Shown one piece after another: positions 1 through 7,077 of a stretch of 64,000 bases of DNA. The position numbers were made by a program, and so were the translations under genes. Each line of letters starts with the position of its first letter. Position 1 is the stretch's first letter. Location of the stretch: contig JAQSWM010000002.1 of the NCBI GenBank assembly GCA_029266635.1, forward strand, positions 248,001 to 312,000, read 5' to 3'. Below the pieces are notes generated by a model, which worked only from the letters and a program-made list of their open reading frames with translations, was not told the origin of the DNA and made no database searches. This stretch comes from Sphingobacteriaceae bacterium. GTDB taxonomy: Bacteria; Bacteroidota; Bacteroidia; Sphingobacteriales; Sphingobacteriaceae.

Positions 1-427
1 GAAGAAGGGGAATTCCAAGCTTTAAGAGCGAATGTGCAATCCGATAGAAGCAAATAGCAAAAAAGCCTGGGTAAGCTCTAACCACTTCGAAACGCGATTT
101 AGCTGAAGGATCACCCTGAAAAATAGCATCTACATCTGTGTTTAGAACCCGGTATAGTTCAGGGATATTATCGAAAAACTGTTCTGCTTTTAATTCATTG
201 TCACAGCTATCACAAGCTGTAGTCCCTTTGAATATTTTCAAAAGCTGCTCTTTTAACAAATCAAATCGATTGTCTATTTCCGCAGTGCTGGGGTAAATTA
301 TTTTATTGTGCTCCGGATATAAAAGGAAAATAAGGTCTTGTACCCAACCTTTAATGATGTCGTTAGACGGAACAGACTCTACAACTTGTTGTTTCTCCTT
401 CAGATGACGTAAAAGTTCCTGATTCAT
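1..427 (-). CDS. cysE: Serine O-acetyltransferase, N-terminal part (cut by window edge)
   Basis: The ATG is at 427-425 and the frame stays open to the left edge, giving about 142 residues. The visible part is the helical N-terminal domain of serine acetyltransferase, ending in the family hallmark RAYPGFFAICFYRIAHSLL; the hexapeptide-repeat catalytic domain lies outside the window. The enzyme makes O-acetylserine from serine and acetyl-CoA, the acceptor onto which cysteine synthase puts sulfide. It sits 14 bases downstream of the DUF302 gene on the same strand, so the two are probably co-transcribed. Its place beside persulfide and thiosulfate genes suggests a dedicated route for fixing released sulfide into cysteine. 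A cysteine synthase gene might follow outside the window (inference). Confidence 0.88.
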   Translation of the reverse strand, partial: MNQELLRHLKEKQQVVESVPSNDIIKGWVQDLIFLLYPEHNKIIYPSTAEIDNRFDLLKEQLLKIFKGTTACDSCDNELKAEQFFDNIPELYRVLNTDVDAIFQGDPSAKSRFEVVRAYPGFFAICFYRIAHSLLKLGIPLL

Positions 428-441
428 CTGCTGTTATATAA

Positions 442-837
442 TTAGAGTGAATCGATTGCTTCCTTCAATTTCAGGCTCACTTCGCCAGCTATTGCTTCCA
501 GATTTTGATTTTGAACCGCAGACATCGTTTCCATAGGATTGACTGCAGATACTTCTACTTTACCGTCGGTGCGTTCCTGCACCAGTATATTGCAAGGTAG
601 CAATACGCCGATTCTATACTCTTGTTCAATTGCATGGTAGGCCATTTTCGGGTTGCAAGCACCGAGAATACGGTACTCACGAAAGTCGACGTTAAGTTTT
701 TCTCTGAATTTTTCCTTTAGATCTATTTCAGTAATGACTCCAAACCCTCTGTCTGCCAGTGCTTGTTTAACCTTTGTTAAAGCCGTTTCAAAAGTGTTGC
801 TTACTTCCCTGGTATGATAATAATTCATCTGGTCCAT
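442..837 (-). CDS. DUF302 family protein
   Basis: This is a 131-residue soluble protein without signal peptide. The pattern YYHTREVSNTFETALTKVKQALADRGFG followed by a beta-rich core and a conserved stretch around ACNPKMAYHAIEQEYRIGVLLPCN matches the DUF302 fold; the family is typically 120-150 residues. A cysteine in the ACNP segment and another in LLPCN are characteristic of the family. The function is unknown, but DUF302 genes recur next to sulfur oxidation and rhodanese genes. The gene precedes the serine acetyltransferase gene by 14 bases. The 134-base leader upstream holds an inverted repeat (CTGGCAA at about 896 and TTGCCAG at about 922) but no copy of the CRP-like palindrome found at the neighbouring operons. 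Confidence 0.8.
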   Translation of the reverse strand: MDQMNYYHTREVSNTFETALTKVKQALADRGFGVITEIDLKEKFREKLNVDFREYRILGACNPKMAYHAIEQEYRIGVLLPCNILVQERTDGKVEVSAVNPMETMSAVQNQNLEAIAGEVSLKLKEAIDSL

Positions 838-955
838 TGCTAAATGTTCACAATTAGAGATGGAACACTCCCTGGCGCATTAAGTTCTATGTTTCTGGCA
901 AGTGAGGCAATTGCAATAAGTTTGCCAGGGGTACTAAAAACTGGAGAGGCAAAAA

Positions 956-988
956 ATCAAAAAGGATCCGTTTAAAGATCCTTTTGAT
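956..988 (-). terminator. Rho-independent terminator of the DUF983 gene
   Basis: The arms AAAAGGATC (960-968) and GATCCTTTT (977-985) form a 9-bp stem with an 8-base loop. On the minus strand the stem is followed by TGATTTTTTG. The hairpin overlaps the stop codon of the DUF983 gene, so it should separate that gene from the DUF302-cysE unit. Confidence 0.65.
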
Positions 989-1337
989 ATTTAATTGGCG
1001 ACAAATAATGAAGTAATATCGTCCTTGAACACCTAAAATTGATTGCCATGAGTAAGATAACGGGTGAGATGGTAATTGCCATCAAGAGCCATAAATTACT
1101 TTCTCCAACAGTATAAAAAGCGGCTATGCCCGCTATCACTAATTCCGCTACCGTAAATGCGTAACTAACGTACATCGCGGCGTAGAAGAAGCCCGGTTCT
1201 ATCTCGTATTTTTGATTACAGTATGGGCATCTTTCATGCATAGTAGCGTACTTCCAACTAAATATTGAGCTCTTATAAATATCGCCCTGTTTACACCGTG
1301 GACATTTTTCATTAATCACAGCTGATATCTTAGTCAT
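972..1337 (-). CDS. DUF983 family membrane protein with zinc-ribbon-like cysteines
   Basis: This 121-residue protein begins with two CxxC pairs (CPRCKQGDIY near residue 12 and CPYC near residue 37), which look like a metal-binding knuckle. Two transmembrane helices follow (about residues 55-75 and 83-100). The arrangement is that of DUF983, whose function is unknown; members are small cytoplasmic-membrane proteins often near haem or copper assembly genes. The promoter upstream has a TACTTTTG -7 box (1411-1404, minus strand) placed 22 bases from the palindrome at 1434-1447. The gene therefore appears to be co-regulated with the divergent gene at 1495. Confidence 0.78.
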   Translation of the reverse strand: MTKISAVINEKCPRCKQGDIYKSSIFSWKYATMHERCPYCNQKYEIEPGFFYAAMYVSYAFTVAELVIAGIAAFYTVGESNLWLLMAITISPVILLMAINFRCSRTILLHYLSPIKYQKDL

Positions 1338-1403
1338 CTCGATCCCTTCCTTAAAGTTTTACACTAACACTGACCGGGGCTCGTAAAAGTTGCCCGACTA
1401 ATA

Positions 1404-1411
1404 CAAAAGTA
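1404..1411 (-). promoter_or_regulatory. -7 promoter box of the DUF983 gene
   Basis: The minus strand reads TACTTTTG, a full match to the Bacteroidota -7 consensus TAnnTTTG. Exactly 22 bases separate it from the edge of the palindrome at 1434-1447, the same spacing as at the other palindrome-linked promoters in this window. The predicted transcript start is near 1400. Confidence 0.7.
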
Positions 1412-1433
1412 AGGAGTTGATATAGCGTCTTTG

Positions 1434-1447
1434 GTGACAAAAGTTAC
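1434..1447. promoter_or_regulatory. CRP/FNR-like operator shared by two divergent promoters
   Basis: The site reads GTGACAAAAGTTAC, an inverted repeat with GTRAC arms and a 4-base AT core, equivalent to a CRP-type GTGA-N6-TYAC site. Its centre (1440.5) is 33 bases from the centre of both the plus-strand -7 box (1470-1477) and the minus-strand one (1404-1411). Relative to both predicted starts it would be near -41, the classical activator position. The likely protein is the Crp/Fnr regulator encoded at 12841-13485. Confidence 0.75.
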
Positions 1448-1469
1448 CGAACCGTCTCGTTACCGAAAT

Positions 1470-1477
1470 TAGCTTTG
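1470..1477 (+). promoter_or_regulatory. -7 promoter box of the DUF6132-like gene
   Basis: TAGCTTTG is a full TAnnTTTG match, 22 bases after the operator at 1434-1447. The predicted start near 1481 leaves a leader of only about 14 bases before the ATG at 1495. That supports ATG over the upstream TTG at 1486. Confidence 0.72.
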
Positions 1478-1494
1478 TAAGAAATTTGTTGACT

Positions 1495-1695
1495 ATGGAA
1501 TTTTTAAAAAGAAACACAGGGATAGTTTTAGGAATTGTACTTGGGATGTTAGCGGGATTTCTATATTGGAATTATGTGGGCTGTGTAAGCGGCACCTGCG
1601 CAATTACTTCCAGTCCGGTAAACAGCACTTTGTACGGAGCATTGATGGGTGGTTTGCTGGGTAATATGTTTAAAAAGGAAAGGAAGACTGAATGA
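1495..1695 (+). CDS. Small membrane protein, DUF6132-like
   Basis: This 66-residue protein starts at MEFLKRNTG; an in-frame TTG at 1486 is a less likely start. It has a first transmembrane helix (about residues 9-27), then a loop with two cysteines (VGCVSGTCAITSSP), then a glycine-rich second helix ending in a basic tail. The pattern YVGC-x-SGTC-x-ITSSP-x-NSTLYGA is typical of small DUF6132 proteins of Bacteroidota, which are found beside rhodanese and YeeE genes. Function is unknown; the CxxxxC pair between the helices could handle sulfur or thiol groups (inference). It is transcribed divergently from the DUF983 gene from a shared operator. Confidence 0.72.
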   Translation: MEFLKRNTGIVLGIVLGMLAGFLYWNYVGCVSGTCAITSSPVNSTLYGALMGGLLGNMFKKERKTE

Positions 1696-1705
1696 TATTT
1701 GGGCG

Positions 1706-2929
1706 CTATGACGTCCCTTTCTTTAGTCCAGGGATCATCCTAAGCTGCACAACCAAAGATGATAAGACAGTTAATCCACCGATTGTTGCTATAGCCGTGG
1801 AAAGGCCGAACGAATCTGCAAGGATTCCTGAAAGGATTGCACCAAAAGCATAGCCGGAATCTCTCCATAGTCTGAAAATACCGAGACTTTCAGCCCTTTG
1901 TTCGGGCCTCGTTTCATCTGCAATAGCGGCCAGAAAGGTTGGATATACCACCGCTGTTCCTATCCCTAAAATTACCGAGATAAGCACGTAAGAACTCAAC
2001 TGGAACGCAGGGATTAACAGCAACAGAGCTAAACCCTGGGCCAACATCCCCCAAAATAGCAGCGTCTTTTTATTTATTCTATCGGCAAGTTTACCGGTAA
2101 AAAGCTGCCCTAGTCCCCATACTGCAGGATAGATCGAAACAATCATCCCTATCTCCTTTAGTCCATATCCTTGTGTGCTTAACAGCAGAGGCAATAGTCC
2201 CCAGACCATTCCATCGTTTAGATTGTTCACCAAACCTGCCTGCGTGATTGATGATAAATTTGGATGACGAAGGCCTGTGTCAAGAAAAACTTTGTCAAGG
2301 GGTTTTATGGTTGATGTCTTTTTTTCTGTTAAGACGAAGCCCCTGGTGTCTTTGATCAAAAAAATACTGCCTGCAAGACCCAGGAAGGAGATAGCAATTC
2401 CGATATAAAAAGGATAGGGTCTGAGGCCGTATTCCGAAGCGATAAAACCGGTTAGAAGAGCTACTAGTGCGACGGCAAGATAACCAGCAAACTCGTTAAG
2501 TCCCATAGCCAGTCCCCGGTTCTTTTCTCCTACCAGGTCGATCTTCATTACTACTGTGGATGACCAGGTTAATCCCTGACTTATCCCCAGCAGCACATTA
2601 GAAGCAACTACCCAGGTCCAACTTTCAGCTGAAATGAGAATAATCGGCACGGGGATGGCAAAAAGCCATCCGTAGATCAGGAGCTTTCTCCGGCCAATAG
2701 TATTAGCAAGTGCTCCTGCAAAGTAATTTGCGATGGCCTTTGTAAAACCAAAAACAACAATGAAAGAAAGAAGTGCGGATTTAGCTACAATCCCAAATTC
2801 TTCCCGAGCCAACTCGGGAAGAATGGATCGTTCCAAACCGATCATTCCCCCAACAAAGGCATTTATAATTATAAGAAGCGTGAACTGCTTCCAGTTCTGC
2901 CGGAGCCCCAGTTGGATTTTACTGCTCAT
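1706..2929 (-). CDS. MFS transporter
   Basis: This is a 407-residue protein with twelve predicted hydrophobic helices. A signature MFS loop follows helix 2 (GALANTIGRRKLLIYG) and a second equivalent follows helix 8 (GKLADRINKKTLLFWG). The length is normal for the family. The substrate cannot be read from sequence. Its start codon overlaps the stop of the upstream periplasmic rhodanese gene by 4 bases, so it is the last gene of the sulfur operon that begins at 6988. Export of a sulfur compound or uptake of a related anion is plausible from context only. Confidence 0.82.
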   Translation of the reverse strand: MSSKIQLGLRQNWKQFTLLIIINAFVGGMIGLERSILPELAREEFGIVAKSALLSFIVVFGFTKAIANYFAGALANTIGRRKLLIYGWLFAIPVPIILISAESWTWVVASNVLLGISQGLTWSSTVVMKIDLVGEKNRGLAMGLNEFAGYLAVALVALLTGFIASEYGLRPYPFYIGIAISFLGLAGSIFLIKDTRGFVLTEKKTSTIKPLDKVFLDTGLRHPNLSSITQAGLVNNLNDGMVWGLLPLLLSTQGYGLKEIGMIVSIYPAVWGLGQLFTGKLADRINKKTLLFWGMLAQGLALLLLIPAFQLSSYVLISVILGIGTAVVYPTFLAAIADETRPEQRAESLGIFRLWRDSGYAFGAILSGILADSFGLSTAIATIGGLTVLSSLVVQLRMIPGLKKGTS

Positions 2930-3378
2930 TCTACAGGATATCCCTTATTGATCCAGTCGACTTTAATATTGGTTGGTAGATTTAGAAGCTTCCCATTCTT
3001 GAATCCGGCAGCTTTCAACGCGGTAAAGGCCGGACGGATGTTCGGACAACGTTCAAACGGACAACAGCCGCAGTAAACAACTACTGTTGACGTTTTTGGA
3101 ATGCTTGATAAAGCCTTCTTAAACCGGTCCAGATTTTCCTTTTCGCTGGCACCACCCATATTTCTTGCCCCTTTGATATTCTCGACCACGCCTATATTGA
3201 AGATAAGCGGTTTTGAAGTTTTCGAATTTTTGATCATCGCTGCCAAGGATGCCGGAGCCATCAAATCGGTTCTTGTCCAGGGATCCTTCGCCAATTGCGG
3301 CTTAGCAGGAAATTGCGCCCAGGACGTTAACGTTACAAATAGGGTGAGAACGAATGTAATTAATGTTGTCTTCTGCAT
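2926..3378 (-). CDS. Periplasmic rhodanese-like protein with a cysteine-rich active loop
   Basis: This is a 150-residue protein with a clear signal peptide (MQKTTLITFVLTLFVTLTSWAQ). The body has a rhodanese-like order: a PLIFNIG strand, a GARNMGGA segment, and then the loop VVVYCGCCPFERCPN at about residues 98-112 where the rhodanese catalytic cysteine belongs. Four cysteines (C-x-C-C-x4-C) in that loop are unusual, since normal rhodaneses have a single CRxGxR loop. It probably carries or transfers sulfane sulfur outside the cytoplasmic membrane. It overlaps the MFS gene by 4 bases and abuts the YeeE-type gene at 3378, so translation is probably coupled. Confidence 0.7.
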   Translation of the reverse strand: MQKTTLITFVLTLFVTLTSWAQFPAKPQLAKDPWTRTDLMAPASLAAMIKNSKTSKPLIFNIGVVENIKGARNMGGASEKENLDRFKKALSSIPKTSTVVVYCGCCPFERCPNIRPAFTALKAAGFKNGKLLNLPTNIKVDWINKGYPVE

Positions 3379-3800
3379 TAGTGAGGTAGTTTGTCTTTAA
3401 TTAACCCATATAAATAAGTACCGGAAAGGGCTCCGATCACGACGATGATCATAGCAAGGTAGCCATAACCAATATTAACGAACATGGGGCCTGGACAAGC
3501 GCCAGTCAGCGCCCAGCCCAATCCGAAGATCGAACCTCCGATAATATACCGTGGCCAGCTTTTATCCTTATCCTGAAAGGTAATCGGATTGCCCTGAGTG
3601 TCTTTCATCCTGAATTTTTTGATAAGTGCTACTGCTATTACACCAAGTATAACGGCGGTTCCAATGATCCCATACATGTGGAACGACTGAAAGCGGAACA
3701 TCTCCTGGATGCGATACCATGAAATTGCTTCAGACTTGGCCATGATCACGCCAAAAACCAGTCCTGTTAGTATATATTTTAATCCTTTCATCTCTTTCAT
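3378..3800 (-). CDS. YeeE/YedE family protein (DUF6691-type half)
   Basis: Starting at ATG 3800, which overlaps the upstream stop as TAATG, this gives 140 residues. An upstream in-frame start at 3923 would lie inside the preceding gene and add a non-hydrophobic tail, so I reject it. The protein has four hydrophobic segments and the conserved GWALTGACPGP motif around residues 93-103, whose cysteine is the counterpart of the thiosulfate-passing cysteine in YeeE. With the next gene it forms the usual two-gene YeeE pair that together equals one full-length transporter. The likely role is uptake or movement of thiosulfate or a similar sulfur species across the cytoplasmic membrane. Confidence 0.8.
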   Translation of the reverse strand: MKEMKGLKYILTGLVFGVIMAKSEAISWYRIQEMFRFQSFHMYGIIGTAVILGVIAVALIKKFRMKDTQGNPITFQDKDKSWPRYIIGGSIFGLGWALTGACPGPMFVNIGYGYLAMIIVVIGALSGTYLYGLIKDKLPH

Positions 3801-4357
3801 TAGAATATTAATGGTAATAGTAAATGGGTCATTACCAGACCACCTATAAAAAATCCGATCACTGCTACCAGAGAAGGGAGCTGCATATTGGAAAGGCCGC
3901 TGATGGCATGTCCGGAGGTACATCCTCCTGCGTATCGGGCTCCAAATCCTACCAGCACACCTCCAATAAGCAGTACTAATATTCCTTTCGAGGATGTAAG
4001 AACTTCTGTCCCAAAAAGCTGCGATGGGTTTAGGCCGCCGTCAAAGGCTATTCCCAATCCCTTCAGATCTTCGATCGTTGCTGCTGATAGTTTAAGCGGC
4101 TCATCGTTTTGCAGTAAGGTTGAGGCAACTACACCTCCCAACACTGATCCAAACAGGAAGAGTAAGTTCCATTTTTGGGTTCTCCAGTTGAAGTCGAAGA
4201 ACTTTACTTTTTTTCCGGCACCGGCGATGGTACAAATGGTGCGAAGGTTTGCCGATACACCAAATGATTTGCCAAAGAATAAGAGCAATACCATGATGAA
4301 AGCTATTGCCGCACCCGAAATATACCAGGGCCAGGGCTGTCTAAGTAGTTCAAGCAT
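3800..4357 (-). CDS. YeeE/YedE family thiosulfate-transporter half
   Basis: This 185-residue membrane protein has the YeeE motif GARYAGGCTSGHAISGL near residue 140, whose cysteine is essential for thiosulfate passage in characterised YeeE. Hydrophobic segments are at about 13-32, 64-81, 123-142 and 160-180. It overlaps the universal stress gene upstream by 8 bases and the partner half downstream by one base (TAATG), so the pair is translationally coupled. The split into GGCTSGH and GACPGP halves is normal in Bacteroidota and proteobacterial sulfur operons. Confidence 0.85.
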   Translation of the reverse strand: MLELLRQPWPWYISGAAIAFIMVLLLFFGKSFGVSANLRTICTIAGAGKKVKFFDFNWRTQKWNLLFLFGSVLGGVVASTLLQNDEPLKLSAATIEDLKGLGIAFDGGLNPSQLFGTEVLTSSKGILVLLIGGVLVGFGARYAGGCTSGHAISGLSNMQLPSLVAVIGFFIGGLVMTHLLLPLIF

Positions 4358-5183
4358 GTTGTTTTTTTAATTGAAATGTTAACAAAGGTTTGATGCAATG
4401 ATTCACCAAACGTTCAGCAATGCTGCCAAACAATAGATGATTTCTTCCTTTACGGGCGTTAGTTCTGATACACACCAGATCCATCTCGGCTTCGCGGTTA
4501 AAGTTTCTGATACCATCGGCAACTTTTCTGTCGCGGTACAGATGTGTTTCATACTTTTCTAGCTGATGTTCCTCCGCAAAAAACTTCATCTGAGCTTCAA
4601 TCTCGTCGGCATATTTTTCCTCACCTTCAGTTAGGATTTGCAGCAGATGGATGGTGCTATCAAAAGCCTTTGCCAGTTTTTTAATGGTTTCGATCTGCAC
4701 ACCCTTTCCAAAAAGCTCAAAGTCGGCCACTAAAAGGATGTTTTTCAAATCAAGCATCGGCGTTCCTGGGCGGATTGTCAGAACAGGAACCTGTAAGTAA
4801 CGAGCTACGTGCTGTGCTTCGGAGCCGGAAATCATCTCTATAAATCCATCAGACCCCTTAGTGCCCATTAATACCAGGTCAGCTCCCAGTTCAGCAGCGG
4901 CTTGATTAATTTGGTCTGTCAGCTTTCCTACACGAACATGCGCTTCGAATTTTGCTCCACGGGATTTCAACGCTTCAAACTTATTTAACGTTTCCAACTT
5001 CTTGTTCTCCAGCTCAGCATCAGAGCGACCTTCCAGATAGTCGGAGTCAGAATCGTTCACCTGCTGCACATGAAGCATATGAATTTGGATGGGGATTTTT
5101 CGCTCAAGCACTTCGGCCATTTCAATCGCCAGGTAACTAACTTCAGAAAAATCGGTAGGAATTAGAATATTTAAAGTTTCCAT
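4350..5183 (-). CDS. Universal stress protein, tandem UspA domains
   Basis: This 277-residue protein has two UspA-like domains. The first (about 1-145) carries the ATP-binding-type end GADLVLMGTKGSDG-x-SGSEAQHVARYLQVPVLTIRP. The second (about 148-273) is more divergent and ends FGSIAERLVNHCIKPLLTFQL. The G-x2-G-x9-G pattern is recognisable in the first domain. No signal peptide is present, so it is cytoplasmic. It lies inside the sulfur operon, 29 bases after the rhodanese gene and overlapping the YeeE gene. A stress or regulatory role in sulfur handling is inferred only from position. Confidence 0.85.
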   Translation of the reverse strand: METLNILIPTDFSEVSYLAIEMAEVLERKIPIQIHMLHVQQVNDSDSDYLEGRSDAELENKKLETLNKFEALKSRGAKFEAHVRVGKLTDQINQAAAELGADLVLMGTKGSDGFIEMISGSEAQHVARYLQVPVLTIRPGTPMLDLKNILLVADFELFGKGVQIETIKKLAKAFDSTIHLLQILTEGEEKYADEIEAQMKFFAEEHQLEKYETHLYRDRKVADGIRNFNREAEMDLVCIRTNARKGRNHLLFGSIAERLVNHCIKPLLTFQLKKQHA

Positions 5184-5212
5184 TTTTATTTATTGATTTA
5201 AGGAGGTGGCTT

Positions 5213-5533
5213 TTATCGTGGCCACGCTCCAATTCCCCCAACTAAATTGTAAGATTTTAATCCTAGCTTCTCAAAAAGCGATGCAGCGCTTCCACTCCTG
5301 TTACCACTGCGGCAATACAAAAAGTAAGTTTTGTCCTTATCGAGCTTTTGAACCTGACTTTGAAAATCAGGAGCCATCAAATCGAGGTTCTTTGCTCCGG
5401 GAATACTACCGGAGGAGAACTCTCCCGGAGTACGTACGTCAATCAGCTCTGCTTTATCTGTTGTTTCAAACTTCTGTTTGAAATTCTTTCCGTCTAAATC
5501 GTTTTCTTTCTTTGAAAAAATGCTGTTAAACAT
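5213..5533 (-). CDS. Single-domain rhodanese
   Basis: This is a 106-residue cytoplasmic protein consisting of one rhodanese domain: LIDVRTPGEFSSGSIPGAKN, then the catalytic loop FLYCRSGNRSGSAA (Cys at about residue 75) and the end GGIGAWPR. The six-residue CRSGNRS loop fits a sulfurtransferase acting on thiosulfate or persulfide. It follows the persulfide dioxygenase fusion gene by 36 bases. It could deliver sulfane sulfur from incoming thiosulfate to glutathione-like thiols or to the dioxygenase. Confidence 0.9.
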   Translation of the reverse strand: MFNSIFSKKENDLDGKNFKQKFETTDKAELIDVRTPGEFSSGSIPGAKNLDLMAPDFQSQVQKLDKDKTYFLYCRSGNRSGSAASLFEKLGLKSYNLVGGIGAWPR

Positions 5534-5569
5534 GATTGTGCTTTTTTAATGATTAATAGATTTTTATGC

Positions 5570-6988
5570 TTAGGCCATTGTACTTGGACATACATAAGGA
5601 CTAACTTCAAATTTTCCTGATTCTTTCAGCGCCTTAAATCCGCCTTTGATGTCTATAAGATTATCAAAGCCACGTGCGCGAAGTATCGAGTTGAAGATCA
5701 TGGAGCGATATCCACCTGCACAATGCACATAGTAAGGCTTATTTTTATCCACTTGTGCCATTGCGTCATTGATGTAATCAAGAGCCGCGTTTTCTGAACC
5801 GATCAGATGCTCTGAATAGTGTTCTGTGTTTTTGCGCACATCCAGAATATTTACCTCTGCACCTTTTGCTGCTCGTTCTGCCAGTTCTTCAGGAGTAATT
5901 GACTCGATCTGATCTACTTCTTTCCCTGCGGCTCTCCAGGCTTCAATGCCGCCTTTCAGATATCCTATAGCATTGTCATAACCAACCCGGGCCAAACGGG
6001 TTATAACTTCTTCTTCCCGGCCTTCATCCGTGATCACTAATAGTTCTTGCTGAATATCCGGAATTAAAGTTCCAACCCATGGAGCGAAACTTCCATCAAT
6101 TCCTATATTGATTGAGTTTGGTACAAAACCTTTCGCGAATGTCTGTGGATCGCGGGTATCTAAAAGCAGGGCTCCGGTTTCATTCGCTGCAGCTTCAAAA
6201 GCTGCAGGATCTAAAGCCTGTGTTCCTTTTTTCAATACATCTTCAAAGCTTTCATACCCTTCCTTATTCAATTTCACATTTAAAGGAAAGTATGCAGGCG
6301 GAGGAGTAAGACCATGTGTCACCTCTTTGATAAATTCCTCTCTGGTCATATCGGCCCTTAAAGCATAATTAGTTTTCTTCTGGTTGCCTAAAGTATCGGT
6401 GGTTTCTTTGCTCATGTTTTTGCCACAAGCGGAACCTGCACCATGAGCCGGATAAACGGTGATATCATCATTCAAAGGCATGATTTTAGTCCTTAGGGAA
6501 TCGAAAAGAGTTCCTGCAAGTTGTTCTTGAGTCATATCAGCGGCTTTCTGAGCCAGATCAGGACGCCCCACGTCGCCGATAAACAGCGTATCTCCGGAGA
6601 ATAATGCTGTCTCATTTCCCTGCTCGTCCATTAACAAATAGGAAGTTGATTCCATGGTGTGACCTGGCGTATGGAGTACTTTAATAGTAAGATCCCCAAT
6701 TTTAAATTCTTCGTTATCTTTTGCGATGTAAGCGTCAAAGCTTGGATTGGCGTTTGGCCCGTAGATAATAGGAGCGCCTGTTTGTTTTGAAAGATCCACG
6801 TGTCCTGAAACGAAATCCGCATGAAAATGCGTTTCAAAAACATACTTGATCGTTGCCTCGTTTGCCTTAGCTTTTTCTATGTATGGGTTGACTTCGCGTA
6901 ATGGATCTATAATCGCAGCTTCGTTTCCTGATTGGATGTAATAAGCACCCTGTGCTAAACATCCGGTATAAATCTGTTCGATGATCAT
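5570..6988 (-). CDS. Persulfide dioxygenase-rhodanese fusion (MBL fold, CstB/Blh-like)
   Basis: Start ATG 6988 gives 472 residues. An open frame continues upstream to 7132, but it reads through the operator at 7056-7069 and lacks family similarity. Residues 1-230 are a metallo-beta-lactamase fold of the ETHE1 type: THFHADFVSGH at 53-63 supplies the iron ligands, with HTPGHT near 110 and FSGDTLFIGDVGRPDL near 130. Two rhodanese domains follow. The first (about 280-365) has ITDEGRE where the catalytic cysteine should be and so looks inactive. The second (about 375-465) has the full YVHCAGGYRS loop (Cys near 422). The enzyme should oxidise a persulfide to sulfite and exchange sulfane sulfur with thiosulfate. 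It heads the sulfur operon. Confidence 0.88.
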   Translation of the reverse strand: MIIEQIYTGCLAQGAYYIQSGNEAAIIDPLREVNPYIEKAKANEATIKYVFETHFHADFVSGHVDLSKQTGAPIIYGPNANPSFDAYIAKDNEEFKIGDLTIKVLHTPGHTMESTSYLLMDEQGNETALFSGDTLFIGDVGRPDLAQKAADMTQEQLAGTLFDSLRTKIMPLNDDITVYPAHGAGSACGKNMSKETTDTLGNQKKTNYALRADMTREEFIKEVTHGLTPPPAYFPLNVKLNKEGYESFEDVLKKGTQALDPAAFEAAANETGALLLDTRDPQTFAKGFVPNSINIGIDGSFAPWVGTLIPDIQQELLVITDEGREEEVITRLARVGYDNAIGYLKGGIEAWRAAGKEVDQIESITPEELAERAAKGAEVNILDVRKNTEHYSEHLIGSENAALDYINDAMAQVDKNKPYYVHCAGGYRSMIFNSILRARGFDNLIDIKGGFKALKESGKFEVSPYVCPSTMA

Positions 6989-7025
6989 ATCTTTATTATT
7001 CTTTTTTAATTCTGTTTTGATAGTA

Positions 7026-7069
7026 CAAATTTCGGTATCTCTAAATGCGGGGACGGTGACTTTTGTTAC
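7026..7069 (-). promoter_or_regulatory. Operator and -7 box of the persulfide dioxygenase operon
   Basis: On the minus strand the operator GTAACAAAAGTCAC (7069-7056) is followed after exactly 22 bases by GAAATTTG (7033-7026), a -7 box that keeps A at position 2 and the TTTG end. The predicted start is near 7022, 34 bases before the ATG at 6988. The spacing is identical to that at the other operators in the window. Confidence 0.7.
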
Positions 7070-7077
7070 AGAAGGAC

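Noticed and set aside
896-930. Inverted repeat CTGGCAA...TTGCCAG upstream of DUF302 as a riboswitch
   Set aside because: It is a single short stem with a long loop and no recognisable riboswitch core; noted only in the gene description.
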